Source: CAVPWP01 sp963709395
GTDB lineage: Bacteria > Pseudomonadota > Alphaproteobacteria > Rhodobacterales > Rhodobacteraceae
DNA: 64,000 nucleotides
Direction of reading: 5' to 3'
Assembly (NCBI GenBank): GCA_963709395.1
Contig: CAVPWP010000013.1
Coordinates: 124,001 to 188,000 of the forward strand
Below, piece by piece: positions 36,023 through 44,262 of the stretch; within the stretch, counting starts at the first letter, position 1; every line of letters starts with the position of its first letter. The translations under genes and the position numbers were made by a program. The notes below the pieces were generated by a model. It did not search any database. It was given only the letters and a program-made list of their open reading frames with translations, and had not been told where the DNA came from.

Positions 36023-36382
36023 CTAGCCGGCCACGAGGTGCAATGCGCGCACGAGCTTTTCGGGATCGAAGGGCTTGACGATCCATCCCGTGGCGCCGGC
36101 GTCGCGGGCGCGGGCCTTGAGGTCACTGGCGCTTTCCGTGGTCAGGACAAGGATCGGGACGCCGGCCATCCGGGCCTGCCGGCGCACCGCGCCGATGAAC
36201 CCGAACCCATCGAGGCGCGGCATGTTGATGTCGGTGATGATCGCATCCGGCCGGAGGGTCCTGAGCACCTCGAGCCCCTGCTGGCCGTCTTCCGCGAGGT
36301 GGGCGGTGATGCCTGCGTCGGTCAGCGCAAGGCGCAGCATGTCCCGCATGGTCCGGCTGTCGTCGACGGCAAGCACCTCCAT
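36023..36382 (-). CDS. CheY-like response regulator
   Basis: Receiver-only protein of 119 residues, with acidic pair LAVDDSRTMRDML, phospho-Asp in IITDINMPRLDG, Thr in ILVLTTESA and Lys in WIVKPFDPEKL. Its SRTMR sequence after the acidic pair is typical of chemotaxis CheYs encoded directly upstream of cheA. It starts 2 bp after the STAS gene and ends 9 bp before cheA, so it is a second, distinct CheY of the same operon. Confidence 0.92.
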   Translation of the reverse strand: MEVLAVDDSRTMRDMLRLALTDAGITAHLAEDGQQGLEVLRTLRPDAIITDINMPRLDGFGFIGAVRRQARMAGVPILVLTTESASDLKARARDAGATGWIVKPFDPEKLVRALHLVAG

Positions 36383-36384
36383 CG

Positions 36385-36672
36385 TCAGGCCGCCGGGCCG
36401 GGCGGCGCTCCGGTCAGCGATGCGGGATCGATGCCCATCAGCGCGATCTGGGTGGCGGGGTCGTCGGGCAGACCCTCGATCACGAAACCGCGCCCGTCGT
36501 GGCGCCAGGTCGCGGCGGCCACCATGAGTGTTTGCAGGCCAAGGGCACCGATGACGGTGCAGCCACGCCCGTCGATGACGAGGTCCGAGCCGCGATGGCT
36601 GCGCAGGGCGGCGGCAAAGGCGCCCACCGCGCGGCTGTCGAACCGGCCCGGAAGGCGGACCGACGCGGTCAT
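36385..36672 (-). CDS. STAS-domain protein lacking the phosphorylatable serine
   Basis: First gene of the chemotaxis operon, 95 residues, with a single STAS (SpoIIAA-like) domain. Where anti-sigma antagonists read roughly I-D-S-A-G-L, this protein reads VIGALGLQTL, so both the Asp and the phosphorylated Ser are replaced (Gly, Ala). It therefore probably acts as a structural adaptor, not as a kinase-controlled switch. STAS genes in front of cheY-cheA are known in several proteobacterial chemotaxis clusters. Confidence 0.85.
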   Translation of the reverse strand: MTASVRLPGRFDSRAVGAFAAALRSHRGSDLVIDGRGCTVIGALGLQTLMVAAATWRHDGRGFVIEGLPDDPATQIALMGIDPASLTGAPPGPAA

Positions 36673-36761
36673 TGCAGCCCCCTGGCCGCAGCCGATCCGG
36701 TTGCAGTCATTGTCCTGTTCCTCTGTCCGGAGCCGTTGGGCGCCATCTAGAGGGCGGGACG

Positions 36762-36776
36762 TTAAGGCCGGGTTAC
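36762..36776 (-). promoter_or_regulatory. CtrA-like box in front of the chemotaxis operon
   Basis: On the plus strand TTAA-N7-TTAC; on the operon's own strand GTAA-CCCGGCC-TTAAC. This has one mismatch to the CtrA consensus TTAA-N7-TTAAC, about 90 bp upstream of the STAS start. Control of motility and chemotaxis by CckA-CtrA is established in Rhodobacterales. Confidence 0.55.
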
Positions 36777-37777
36777 GGGGTCCGCTGCGAGGTGACGATC
36801 TGGTCGAGATAGGCAGCCGACCCCGTCAGCGCGGCGAAATCGTCCTCGACCACCCAGACCCCGAAATTCTGCATGAACCCCGAAAACCGTCCCTTGTCCC
36901 GGAACGCCGTGCCGAACCCGTGGACGTCGAGATAGGGGGTAATGGCGCGGGCCACGCCGCCGGCCAGGAACACGCCGCCGAAGGGCAGGTGGATCAGCGC
37001 GAGGTTGCCGGCCACCGTGCCGAGGATGCGCACGAAGGTCGCCACGGCCTCGGTCGCGCGGGGGTCGGTGTCGTCGGCGCAGGCCGCCATGATCTCGGCC
37101 GCATGGCGTTCGCCGGGCGTGCCCTGGCGTTCACCGAGCCAGGCGTAGATCCGTTCGAGACCGCGGCCCGAAAGCACGTCCTCGATGCCGGGAAAGCCGT
37201 GCGCGGTCTCGACGAAGGTGCACAGGTCGAAATCCGCCTGGGTGCGGATCGGCATGTTGGCATGGCCGGCCTCGGCCGCGGTGACGAACCGCCCGGTACC
37301 GAGGTGAAAGACCGGTGCGATGTTGAACCCGGTGCCGACCCCGATGACAAGCTGCGCCTCGTTCGGGGGGGCAGTCGGGCCCTCGATCACCGGACGAAGC
37401 TTGCCGCTGTCGAGCCGGCCCAGGGCATGGCCCTGGGCCTGGAGGTCGTTGATCAGGGCCACGGTCTCGGCCTGTGCCGCGCGGGCAAGCGTCGTCTCGT
37501 CGATGGTCCAGTCAAGGTTCGTCAGCGTCCCGCGTCCGCCCCGCACCGGTCCGGCGACGGCAACGCAGGCGGCCTTGCAGTCGACCCCGCCTTCATCATC
37601 CAGAAAGCGCCGCAGCACGCTTTCGAGACCGGGATAGTCCGCGTTGCGGTAGCGCCGGACGGTGTCGGGCAGAAGGCGCGGCCCGTCGGCCAGCGCAACC
37701 CGCGTGTTGGTTCCGCCGATGTCCGCGACAAGCGAAAAGACATTGGCGGGGCGGCCTTCGGAACGGTCGGAGGGCAT
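36773..37777 (-). CDS. glk: Glucokinase
   Basis: Cytoplasmic enzyme of 334 residues that phosphorylates glucose released by the alpha- and beta-glucosidases of this locus. The ATP-binding motif is VADIGGTNTRVALADG, and the glucose-binding region includes LTNLDWTIDE, LINDLQAQGHAL and the EAGHANMP-type motif (TAAEAGHANMPI). The C-terminus has FGGVFLAGGVARAI. It belongs to the proteobacterial Glk family (not ROK; no CxCGxxGC zinc motif). It lies 8 bp downstream of bglA in the unit aglR-bglA-glk. Confidence 0.93.
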   Translation of the reverse strand: MPSDRSEGRPANVFSLVADIGGTNTRVALADGPRLLPDTVRRYRNADYPGLESVLRRFLDDEGGVDCKAACVAVAGPVRGGRGTLTNLDWTIDETTLARAAQAETVALINDLQAQGHALGRLDSGKLRPVIEGPTAPPNEAQLVIGVGTGFNIAPVFHLGTGRFVTAAEAGHANMPIRTQADFDLCTFVETAHGFPGIEDVLSGRGLERIYAWLGERQGTPGERHAAEIMAACADDTDPRATEAVATFVRILGTVAGNLALIHLPFGGVFLAGGVARAITPYLDVHGFGTAFRDKGRFSGFMQNFGVWVVEDDFAALTGSAAYLDQIVTSQRTP

Positions 37778-37785
37778 GAGATGGC

Positions 37786-39111
37786 TCAACTTCGGCTGAG
37801 TGCGGCGGCAAGGGCGTGATAGGACGCTTTCGGGGTCCGCTGCAAGTTGTCGAAGTCGACATGGACAAGGCCGAAGCGCTTCTCGTAGCCGAGCGCCCAT
37901 TCGTAGTTGTCCAGAAGCGACCATGTGAAATAGCCCGCCACCGGTACGCCCTCGTCGATGGCCTGGCGCACCCGAGACAGGTGCGCGTCGAGGTAGTCGA
38001 TCCGGCCCTGGTCGTTCACCGCACCGCCGACGATCCGGTCGGGGGCGGCCATCCCGTTTTCGGTGACGTAGAGCGGCAGGCCCTGCGTGTAGTCCTCGTG
38101 CACCCGCCGCAGGAAGTGCAGCAGGCCATCGGGATAGATTTCCCATCCCATCGCGGTCTTCGGCAGCGGGCCTTCGACATCCTTTTGCGAGGGCCAGGGG
38201 CCGTCGTCCGGGGCGATCAGCTTGCGCGTGTAGTAGTTGAGGCCGATCCAGTCGACCGGGGCGCCGATCACCGGGAAATCGTCCTCCCAGCCGTCCGGCA
38301 TGTGCGGGCCGAGCCCCTCCATCACGTCTTCGGGGTATGCGCCCTTGAAGAGGCCCGACAGGAAGAAGCGGTTGTAATGCCCGTCGTAAAGCCGCGCGGC
38401 GGCCTTGGCGGCATCGCTGTCATCCGCCGGCTGGGCGTATTCGAAATTGCAGACCGCGCCCAGATTCGTCATGCCGAGCCCGCGCATCACCTCGATCGCG
38501 CGGCCATGCGACAGAAGGATATGGTGCATGGCGCGGGCGGTGGCGCGGATATCGCGCAGTCCCGGGGCGTGGGCGCCGACGAAATGGCTGAGCCAGCCGA
38601 CGCACCATGGTTCGTTGATCGGGGCCGCCGACCAGACCCGGTCACCGATGCGCCCCATGATCACCTCGGTGAAATCGGCGAACCAGCCCGCGATGTCGCG
38701 GTTGCGCCAGCCGCCCAGATCGGCCAGCGGCGATGGCAGTTCCCAGTGATAGAGGGTGGCGGCGGGCTTGATCCCGCGTTCGAGCATCCCGTCGACAAGG
38801 CGGTCATAGAAGTCGAGGCCCTCGGCGTTCGGTGTGCCGCGTCCCTCGGGCAGCACCCGCGCCCAGCTGGTCGAGAACCGGTAGACGTCGAAATTCCCCG
38901 CGGCCACGAGGTCGAGGTCCTCGGGCCAGCGGTGATAGTGGTCGCAGGCCCGGTCCCCGTTCTCGGCCCGCACGACGTTGCCGGGGGTGGCGGCGAAGGT
39001 GTCCCAATGGGTCGAGCCGGCGCCGCCGAAGCGGTGTCCCTCGATCTGGTAGCTCGAGGTCGCGGCCCCGAAGAGGAAGTCGTCGGGGAAGTCGGCGCGT
39101 GTGAAGTTCAT
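37786..39111 (-). CDS. Beta-glucosidase, glycoside hydrolase family 1
   Basis: Enzyme of 441 residues with the GH1 TIM barrel. The N-terminal signature is FLFGAATSSYQIEG. The acid/base Glu is E167 in INEPW, and the nucleophile is E351 in YVTENG. There is no signal peptide, so it is cytoplasmic and hydrolyses imported beta-glucosides to glucose. Its ATG overlaps the aglR stop by 4 bp (ATGA), placing it under the alpha-glucoside regulator. A GH1 beta-glucosidase in an otherwise alpha-glucoside locus broadens the expected substrate range. Confidence 0.94.
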   Translation of the reverse strand: MNFTRADFPDDFLFGAATSSYQIEGHRFGGAGSTHWDTFAATPGNVVRAENGDRACDHYHRWPEDLDLVAAGNFDVYRFSTSWARVLPEGRGTPNAEGLDFYDRLVDGMLERGIKPAATLYHWELPSPLADLGGWRNRDIAGWFADFTEVIMGRIGDRVWSAAPINEPWCVGWLSHFVGAHAPGLRDIRATARAMHHILLSHGRAIEVMRGLGMTNLGAVCNFEYAQPADDSDAAKAAARLYDGHYNRFFLSGLFKGAYPEDVMEGLGPHMPDGWEDDFPVIGAPVDWIGLNYYTRKLIAPDDGPWPSQKDVEGPLPKTAMGWEIYPDGLLHFLRRVHEDYTQGLPLYVTENGMAAPDRIVGGAVNDQGRIDYLDAHLSRVRQAIDEGVPVAGYFTWSLLDNYEWALGYEKRFGLVHVDFDNLQRTPKASYHALAAALSRS

Positions 39112-40163
39112 TGACCAGCCATCTGGGATTGAAGTCGTGTTTCGGACAGTGGGCCGGTCGACTGACCGACAAGGAATTCGGCTTCGAGAAGTTCGTTGAT
39201 CGGGGGATGACCCGGCACGCGGATGGTTTCAAGCAGGATCTCGGCCGCGCGTCGCCCAGCCTCGCGCACCGACGACCGCACGGCGGTGAAGATCGGGATA
39301 TCCTCGCCGTTGCGCAGGTAGGACAGGTCGTCGTCATGGGTGATGACCGATACGTCGCGGCCCATCCGAAGGCCGGCCGCCTCGATGGCGCGCCGCACCC
39401 CGATCGCGGGGATGATCGACGACACGAGAAAGGCGGTCGGCGGATCGGGACGGGCCAGCAGGGACCGTGCCGCGCGAAAGCCGTAACCCTCGGTCATTTC
39501 GTCGCTGGTCATCAGGTCGGCCTCGGGGGCGATGCCGCGCGCCCGAAGGCCGCGCAGATAGCCGTCGCGCCGTCGGGCAGCGAAATCCATTGTCTCGATC
39601 CCGTTGATCAGGGCAATGCGTTGGTGACCGAGATCGACGAGAAACTCGGTGGCGCGCCGGAACGCGCGGCGGTTGTTGACGTCGAGCCAGCTGTAGCCGT
39701 CGTCTCCGCAGGTGCTGCGACCGTGAACCACGAAGGGCAGGCCGATCTGCTGGAGCAGCACGATTCGCGGATCGGCGATTCTGGGGGCATGAACGATCAC
39801 GCCATCGACGCCGTGGGTGGCGGCAAGCTCGCGGTAGACCTTGGCCTCGTCGCCATCGCTGACGACCGAAAGCACCATGTCATAGCCGTTGCGGTGGTAG
39901 GTCTCGCCCGCGCCCGCGATGAAATCCGTGAAGATCGGATTCAGCATTTCATGCTTGGTGGACAGGGGGATCACATGCCCGATCGCCATGGTCCGGCCGG
40001 TGGCCAGCGACCGTGCACGCGTGTTGGGTCGGTAGTTGTGACGGTCGGCCGCATCGACCACGCGGCGGCGCGTGATCTCGGCCACCTCGGGGTAGCCGTT
40101 GAGCGCCCGGCTGACCGTGGTCTGCGACAGTCCCAGCTCGCTGGCCAGTTCCTTGAGATTCAT
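39108..40163 (-). CDS. aglR: LacI-family repressor of the alpha-glucoside locus, AglR
   Basis: Repressor of 351 residues. The N-terminal LacI HTH reads MNLKELASELGLSQTTVSRALNGYPEVAEITRRRV, followed by the hinge NTRARSLATGRT and a periplasmic-binding-protein-like sugar sensor domain. The ATG at 40163 is fixed by the canonical HTH start; longer in-frame versions add unrelated sequence. Its likely operators, CAAAGCGCTTTG, lie just upstream of its own start and upstream of aglE. The expected inducer is an alpha-glucoside or a product of it. Confidence 0.93.
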   Translation of the reverse strand: MNLKELASELGLSQTTVSRALNGYPEVAEITRRRVVDAADRHNYRPNTRARSLATGRTMAIGHVIPLSTKHEMLNPIFTDFIAGAGETYHRNGYDMVLSVVSDGDEAKVYRELAATHGVDGVIVHAPRIADPRIVLLQQIGLPFVVHGRSTCGDDGYSWLDVNNRRAFRRATEFLVDLGHQRIALINGIETMDFAARRRDGYLRGLRARGIAPEADLMTSDEMTEGYGFRAARSLLARPDPPTAFLVSSIIPAIGVRRAIEAAGLRMGRDVSVITHDDDLSYLRNGEDIPIFTAVRSSVREAGRRAAEILLETIRVPGHPPINELLEAEFLVGQSTGPLSETRLQSQMAGQ

Positions 40164-40174
40164 TGCGCGGGCCT

Positions 40175-40186
40175 CAAAGCGCTTTG
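40175..40186. promoter_or_regulatory. AglR operator, aglR side
   Basis: CAAAGCGCTTTG, a perfect 12-bp palindrome of LacI-family type, 11 bp upstream of the aglR ATG and next to its ribosome-binding site. The same word occurs before aglE, so autoregulation by AglR is likely. Confidence 0.8.
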
Positions 40187-40300
40187 GATTATGCGCGACT
40201 TTAGGTGCGTGGCAGGCATCGGTCAAAGGCATCTTCTTCCGCCCTGCAGCATTGCAGGTGCAGCATTTCGGAGCACTGTCGGACAATGGGAAATGCCGGA

Positions 40301-40329
40301 TTGACAGGTTCGGACGCATCAGCAACTGT
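40301..40329 (+). promoter_or_regulatory. Putative aglE promoter
   Basis: TTGACA (40301-40306), 17-bp spacer, AACTGT (40324-40329). The -35 is perfect and the -10 weak. The operator at 40338 would cover the start of transcription, which fits repression. Confidence 0.45.
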
Positions 40330-40337
40330 GCGCTCGT

Positions 40338-40351
40338 CCAAAGCGCTTTGG
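40338..40351. promoter_or_regulatory. AglR operator, aglE side
   Basis: CCAAAGCGCTTTGG, a perfect 14-bp palindrome sharing the core CAAAGCGCTTTG with the aglR-proximal site. It lies 65 bp upstream of the aglE start. Confidence 0.82.
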
Positions 40352-40415
40352 CTGTTTTTCAGGCGCTCGACAGAATGAAAGCGCGACCATGTTGCGTGGA
40401 ACCGGGAGGATACTC

Positions 40416-41771
40416 ATGAAACAATCGCTTTACGCCGGAGCGGCGATCGCGGCCCTGTGCGCGGGCGCGTCGCACGCCCAGGATCTGACCTTCGCCGTGG
40501 GCGACGGGCCATTCAGCTGGGACAGCTATACCGCATGGGCCGAAACCGCGCCCGACCTCAGCGGGCAGCAGGTGACCATCACGGGTCCCTGGCTTCAGCC
40601 GGAGGACGACTTCTTCCGCAGCGTGGTGGACTACTTCGTGGCCGCTACGGGCGCGGACGTGATCTACACCGGCTCGGATTCGTTCGAACAGCAGATCGTG
40701 ATCGACGCCGAAGCGGGGGCCGCCCCGAACATCGCGGTCTTCCCGCAGCCCGGCCTTGCCGCCGACATGGCCGCGCGGGGTCTTCTGACGCCTCTGCCCG
40801 ATGGCATGGCGGAGTGGGTCGCCGAGAACTACGGCGCCGGCGAGTCATGGGTCGACCTTGGCACCTTCCCCGGCCCGGATGGCGAAGACCATATGTATGG
40901 CTTCTTCTACAACGTGAACGTGAAGAGCCTTGTCTGGTACAGCCCCGAGAACTTCGAGGACGCGGGATATGAAATCCCCACCACGATGGAAGAGCTCAAG
41001 GCCCTGACCGAGCAGATCGTCGCCGATGGCGAAACGCCCTGGTGCGTTGGTCTGGGGTCGGGTGCCGCGACCGGCTGGCCCGCGACCGACTGGGTCGAGG
41101 ACCTGATGCTGCGCACGCAGCCGGCCGAGGTCTATGACCAGTGGACCACCAACGAGATCCCGTTCGACGACCCGCGCGTCGTCGCCGCGATCGAGGAGTT
41201 CGGCTGGTTCGTGGGCGACGACGCCAAGGTCGCCGGTGGCGCCGGGGCCGTGGCCTCGACCGACTTCCGCGACAGCCCCAAGGGTCTCTTCTCGTCGCCG
41301 CCCCAGTGCTACATGCACCGCCAGGCCTCGTTCGTTCCGGCCTTCTTCCCCGAAGGAACCGAGTTCGGCGTGGATGCGGACTTCTTCTACTTCCCGTCCT
41401 ACGCCGACAAGGATCTGGGCAACCCGGTTCTCGGCGGAGGCACGCTTTTGGCGATCACCGATCCGTCGGACGCCACGAACGCCTTCTTCGAGTTCCTCAA
41501 GCTGCCGGTGGCGCATGAGGTGTTCGGGGCGCAGTCGGGCTTCCTGTCGCCGCACAAGGGCATGAACGCCGAGACCTACCTCAACGACGCGCTGCGCGGA
41601 CAGGCGGACATCCTCGTGAACGCCACCACGTTCCGCTTCGACGGCTCGGACCTGATGCCCGGCGGTGTCGGTGCCGGAACCTTCTGGACCGGCATGGTCG
41701 ACTACACCGGCGGCAAGGATGCGCAGGCCGTGGCCAGCGAGATCCAGTCAAGCTGGGATGCGTTGAAGTAA
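40416..41771 (+). CDS. aglE: Alpha-glucoside ABC transporter substrate-binding protein AglE
   Basis: Periplasmic binding protein of 451 residues with a signal peptide (1-20, IAALCAGASHA) and family-1 extracellular solute-binding features (ITGPWLQPEDDFFRSVVDYFVAATGADVIYTGSDSFEQQI). It matches the AglE type of Sinorhizobium, which binds trehalose, maltose, sucrose and other alpha-glucosides. GGGAGGA lies before the ATG at 40416; the upstream in-frame ATG has no such site. It is the first gene of aglEFGAK, and a hairpin follows that could enrich its message. Confidence 0.93.
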   Translation: MKQSLYAGAAIAALCAGASHAQDLTFAVGDGPFSWDSYTAWAETAPDLSGQQVTITGPWLQPEDDFFRSVVDYFVAATGADVIYTGSDSFEQQIVIDAEAGAAPNIAVFPQPGLAADMAARGLLTPLPDGMAEWVAENYGAGESWVDLGTFPGPDGEDHMYGFFYNVNVKSLVWYSPENFEDAGYEIPTTMEELKALTEQIVADGETPWCVGLGSGAATGWPATDWVEDLMLRTQPAEVYDQWTTNEIPFDDPRVVAAIEEFGWFVGDDAKVAGGAGAVASTDFRDSPKGLFSSPPQCYMHRQASFVPAFFPEGTEFGVDADFFYFPSYADKDLGNPVLGGGTLLAITDPSDATNAFFEFLKLPVAHEVFGAQSGFLSPHKGMNAETYLNDALRGQADILVNATTFRFDGSDLMPGGVGAGTFWTGMVDYTGGKDAQAVASEIQSSWDALK

Positions 41772-41796
41772 GGGCCGCCAGAGCCTGAAAACAAAC

Positions 41797-41825
41797 GGGA
41801 AATCCGGCGCATTGCCGGGTTTCCC
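41797..41825 (+). terminator. Intercistronic hairpin between aglE and aglF
   Basis: GGGAAATCCGGC-GCATT-GCCGGGTTTCCC: a 12-bp stem with one wobble pair. Such elements after a binding-protein gene protect its mRNA or lower read-through into the permease genes. Confidence 0.6.
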
Positions 41826-41863
41826 GCACCAAGGCCAAAACGGCCATTCTTAGGGAGGGGACC

Positions 41864-43096
41864 ATGCATCCAGCACTGCAGGGCCTGTTGACCATCGCGA
41901 TCGGTGTCGGCGGCTGTATCGGCTATTTCTATTTCGCCAACCAGTTCCTCGACAAGGTCCTGTTCCCCGCGAAGGGTCCCAACGCCGGGCGCAACATCAC
42001 CCGCGCCAACCAGATCCGGCCCTGGGTCTTCCTTTTCCCTGCGATGTTCGCGCTTGGGCTCTACCTTGCCTATCCGGTGGTCGAGACGCTGCGCCTGTCG
42101 CTGACCGACCGAAGCCAGGGTGGCGCCTTCGTCGGCCTTGCCAATTACGAGCAGATGTTCTCGGAGGCGAAATTCTGGGAAGCCATCCGCAACAACATGA
42201 TGTGGCTGATCGTGGTGCCGGCCGCGTCGACTGCCTTCGGGCTTCTGGCAGCGCAGCTGACCGACCGGATCGGCTGGGGCAACATCGCCAAGTCGCTGGT
42301 CTTCATGCCGATGGCGATCTCGTTCGTCGGCGCGTCGGTTATCTTCAAGCTGATCTACGACGCCCGTCCGGCCGACGCCGGGCAGATCGGCGTGCTGAAC
42401 GCGGTCTGGCTTCAGTTCGACCCCGGCATCTGGACGTTCCTCTTCCTGCGGCTCCTGCCTGCCATCGCCGTCCTGGCCTTCGCGGCGATCGTGGCCTATG
42501 TCGGCTGGCTGTTCGCCAAGGCGCTTCTGGATCGCGAGGCCGACCGGTCGCTCTGGCTCTTGCCGCTGCGCATTCTGGTTGCGGTCGCCTCGGTCTGGCT
42601 GATCTGGAAATCGGCGGTCTCGATCTTTGCGCTCTTCACCTTCGTGCCGCCCCATGGCGAGCCGCAGCAATGGCTGACGCTGCCGTTCTGGAACAACTTC
42701 TTCCTGATGGCGGTTCTGATCTGGATCCAGACCGGCTTCGCCATGGTGATCCTGTCGGCCGCGCTGCGCGGCATCCCCGAGGAAACGATCGAGGCCGCCA
42801 TCGTCGACGGCGCCAAGCCGCTGCAGATCTTCTTCAAGATCAAGGTGCCCCAGATCATGCCGACGATCGTGGTGGTCTGGACGACGATCACGCTGGTCGT
42901 GCTCAAGGTCTTCGACATCGTCTTCGCGATGACCAATGGCCAGTGGGAGACGCAGGTGCTTGCCAACTACATGTACGACAAGCTTTTCCGCGCGAATGAC
43001 TGGGGCGTCGGGTCGGCCAGCGCCATCGTGATCATGGTTCTCGTCTCTCCGATCCTGATCTGGAACGTCTACAACGCCCGCAAGGAGATGCGCTGA
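41864..43096 (+). CDS. aglF: Alpha-glucoside ABC transporter permease AglF
   Basis: MalF-type inner-membrane permease of 410 residues. It has an N-terminal helix (about 4-25), then WVFLFPAMFALGLYLAYPVVETL. The ABC-interacting loop EETIEAAIVDGAKPLQIFFKIKVPQIMPT carries the EAAxDGA motif. A large loop in the middle (LLDREADRSLWLLPLRI) is typical of AglF. It overlaps aglG by 1 bp (TGATG) and is intact. Confidence 0.94.
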   Translation: MHPALQGLLTIAIGVGGCIGYFYFANQFLDKVLFPAKGPNAGRNITRANQIRPWVFLFPAMFALGLYLAYPVVETLRLSLTDRSQGGAFVGLANYEQMFSEAKFWEAIRNNMMWLIVVPAASTAFGLLAAQLTDRIGWGNIAKSLVFMPMAISFVGASVIFKLIYDARPADAGQIGVLNAVWLQFDPGIWTFLFLRLLPAIAVLAFAAIVAYVGWLFAKALLDREADRSLWLLPLRILVAVASVWLIWKSAVSIFALFTFVPPHGEPQQWLTLPFWNNFFLMAVLIWIQTGFAMVILSAALRGIPEETIEAAIVDGAKPLQIFFKIKVPQIMPTIVVVWTTITLVVLKVFDIVFAMTNGQWETQVLANYMYDKLFRANDWGVGSASAIVIMVLVSPILIWNVYNARKEMR

Positions 43097-44253
43097 TGGA
43101 TAACATCGCCGGAACCAAGTCGGGCCTGACATGGGCCGTCCACATCGCGGTCGCGGCCCTTGTCCTCCTGTGGATCTTTCCGACCGTGGGCCTTCTGGTG
43201 TCGTCCTTCCGGACCGCCGACCAGATTTCGTCGTCGGGATGGTGGGCCTCGCTCTTCCCGACCGAGCAGACGCTTCAACTCCGCACCGGAAGCGGCGATG
43301 CAGCCGTGCAGGAGGGGGATCTCTGGGTCATCGAAGGCAATTTCTTCGAGGGCGAGGACGCGCTGTCTTCATCCGCGACGATCCTGTCCTACGGAATCTC
43401 GTCACGCGCGATCGGCGCCTTCGCCCCCGGCGAGGTGTCCGAGCCCGGCGATGGCGAGACCTTCGTGCTGAACGCCGACGGCAGCTATCGCTTCACCAGC
43501 ACCGAGGAACCCGGCGCGCGCGGCCAGCGGATCTTCGTGACCGCGGAGACGCCACCCGAATTCACCTTGCGGAACTACGGCACGATCCTGTTCAGCGGCT
43601 CGGGGCAGGACAACATGGCCAAGGCCTTCTTCAACACGCTGACGGTCACGATCCCGGCGACGATCATTCCCATCCTGATCGCGGCCTTCGCGGCCTATGC
43701 GCTGGCCTGGATGGACTTTCCGGGCCGCGCGCTTCTGATCGCCGCCGTGGTGGCGCTTCTGGTCGTGCCGCTGCAGCTTGCCCTGATCCCGCTCCTCCGG
43801 CTTCATCTGGGGATCGGGATCGGCAAGGGATACCTTGGGGTCTGGCTGGCGCATACCGGCTTCGGGCTGCCGCTGGCGATCTATCTTCTGCGCAACTACA
43901 TGGTCGGCCTGCCGCGCGACATCATCGAGAACGCCAAGGTCGACGGCGCCACCGACTTCCAGATCTTCACGAAGATCATCCTGCCGCTGAGCTTTCCCGC
44001 GCTCGCCTCCTTCGCGATCTTCCAGTTCCTGTGGACATGGAACGATCTTCTGGTCGCCAAGGTCTTCCTGATCGACGCGACCGGGTCGACCACGGTGATG
44101 ACCAACCAGATCGTCGAGCTTCTGGGCACCCGCGGCGGCAACTGGGAGATCCTGGCCACCGCCGCCTTCGTCTCTATCGCGGTGCCGCTAGCGGTTTTCT
44201 TCGCGATGCAACGCTACCTCGTCCGCGGCCTGCTTGCAGGGTCCGTAAAGTAA
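43096..44253 (+). CDS. aglG: Alpha-glucoside ABC transporter permease AglG
   Basis: MalG-type permease of 385 residues. It has an N-terminal helix (about 13-35), then an unusually long periplasmic loop (about 45-165, containing GEDALSSSATILSYGI) characteristic of AglG, then the permease domain with the ABC-contact loop DIIENAKVDGATDFQIFTKIILPLSFPAL. It pairs with AglF and works with the AglK ATPase. Confidence 0.94.
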   Translation: MDNIAGTKSGLTWAVHIAVAALVLLWIFPTVGLLVSSFRTADQISSSGWWASLFPTEQTLQLRTGSGDAAVQEGDLWVIEGNFFEGEDALSSSATILSYGISSRAIGAFAPGEVSEPGDGETFVLNADGSYRFTSTEEPGARGQRIFVTAETPPEFTLRNYGTILFSGSGQDNMAKAFFNTLTVTIPATIIPILIAAFAAYALAWMDFPGRALLIAAVVALLVVPLQLALIPLLRLHLGIGIGKGYLGVWLAHTGFGLPLAIYLLRNYMVGLPRDIIENAKVDGATDFQIFTKIILPLSFPALASFAIFQFLWTWNDLLVAKVFLIDATGSTTVMTNQIVELLGTRGGNWEILATAAFVSIAVPLAVFFAMQRYLVRGLLAGSVK

Positions 44254-44262
44254 GAGATCCCG

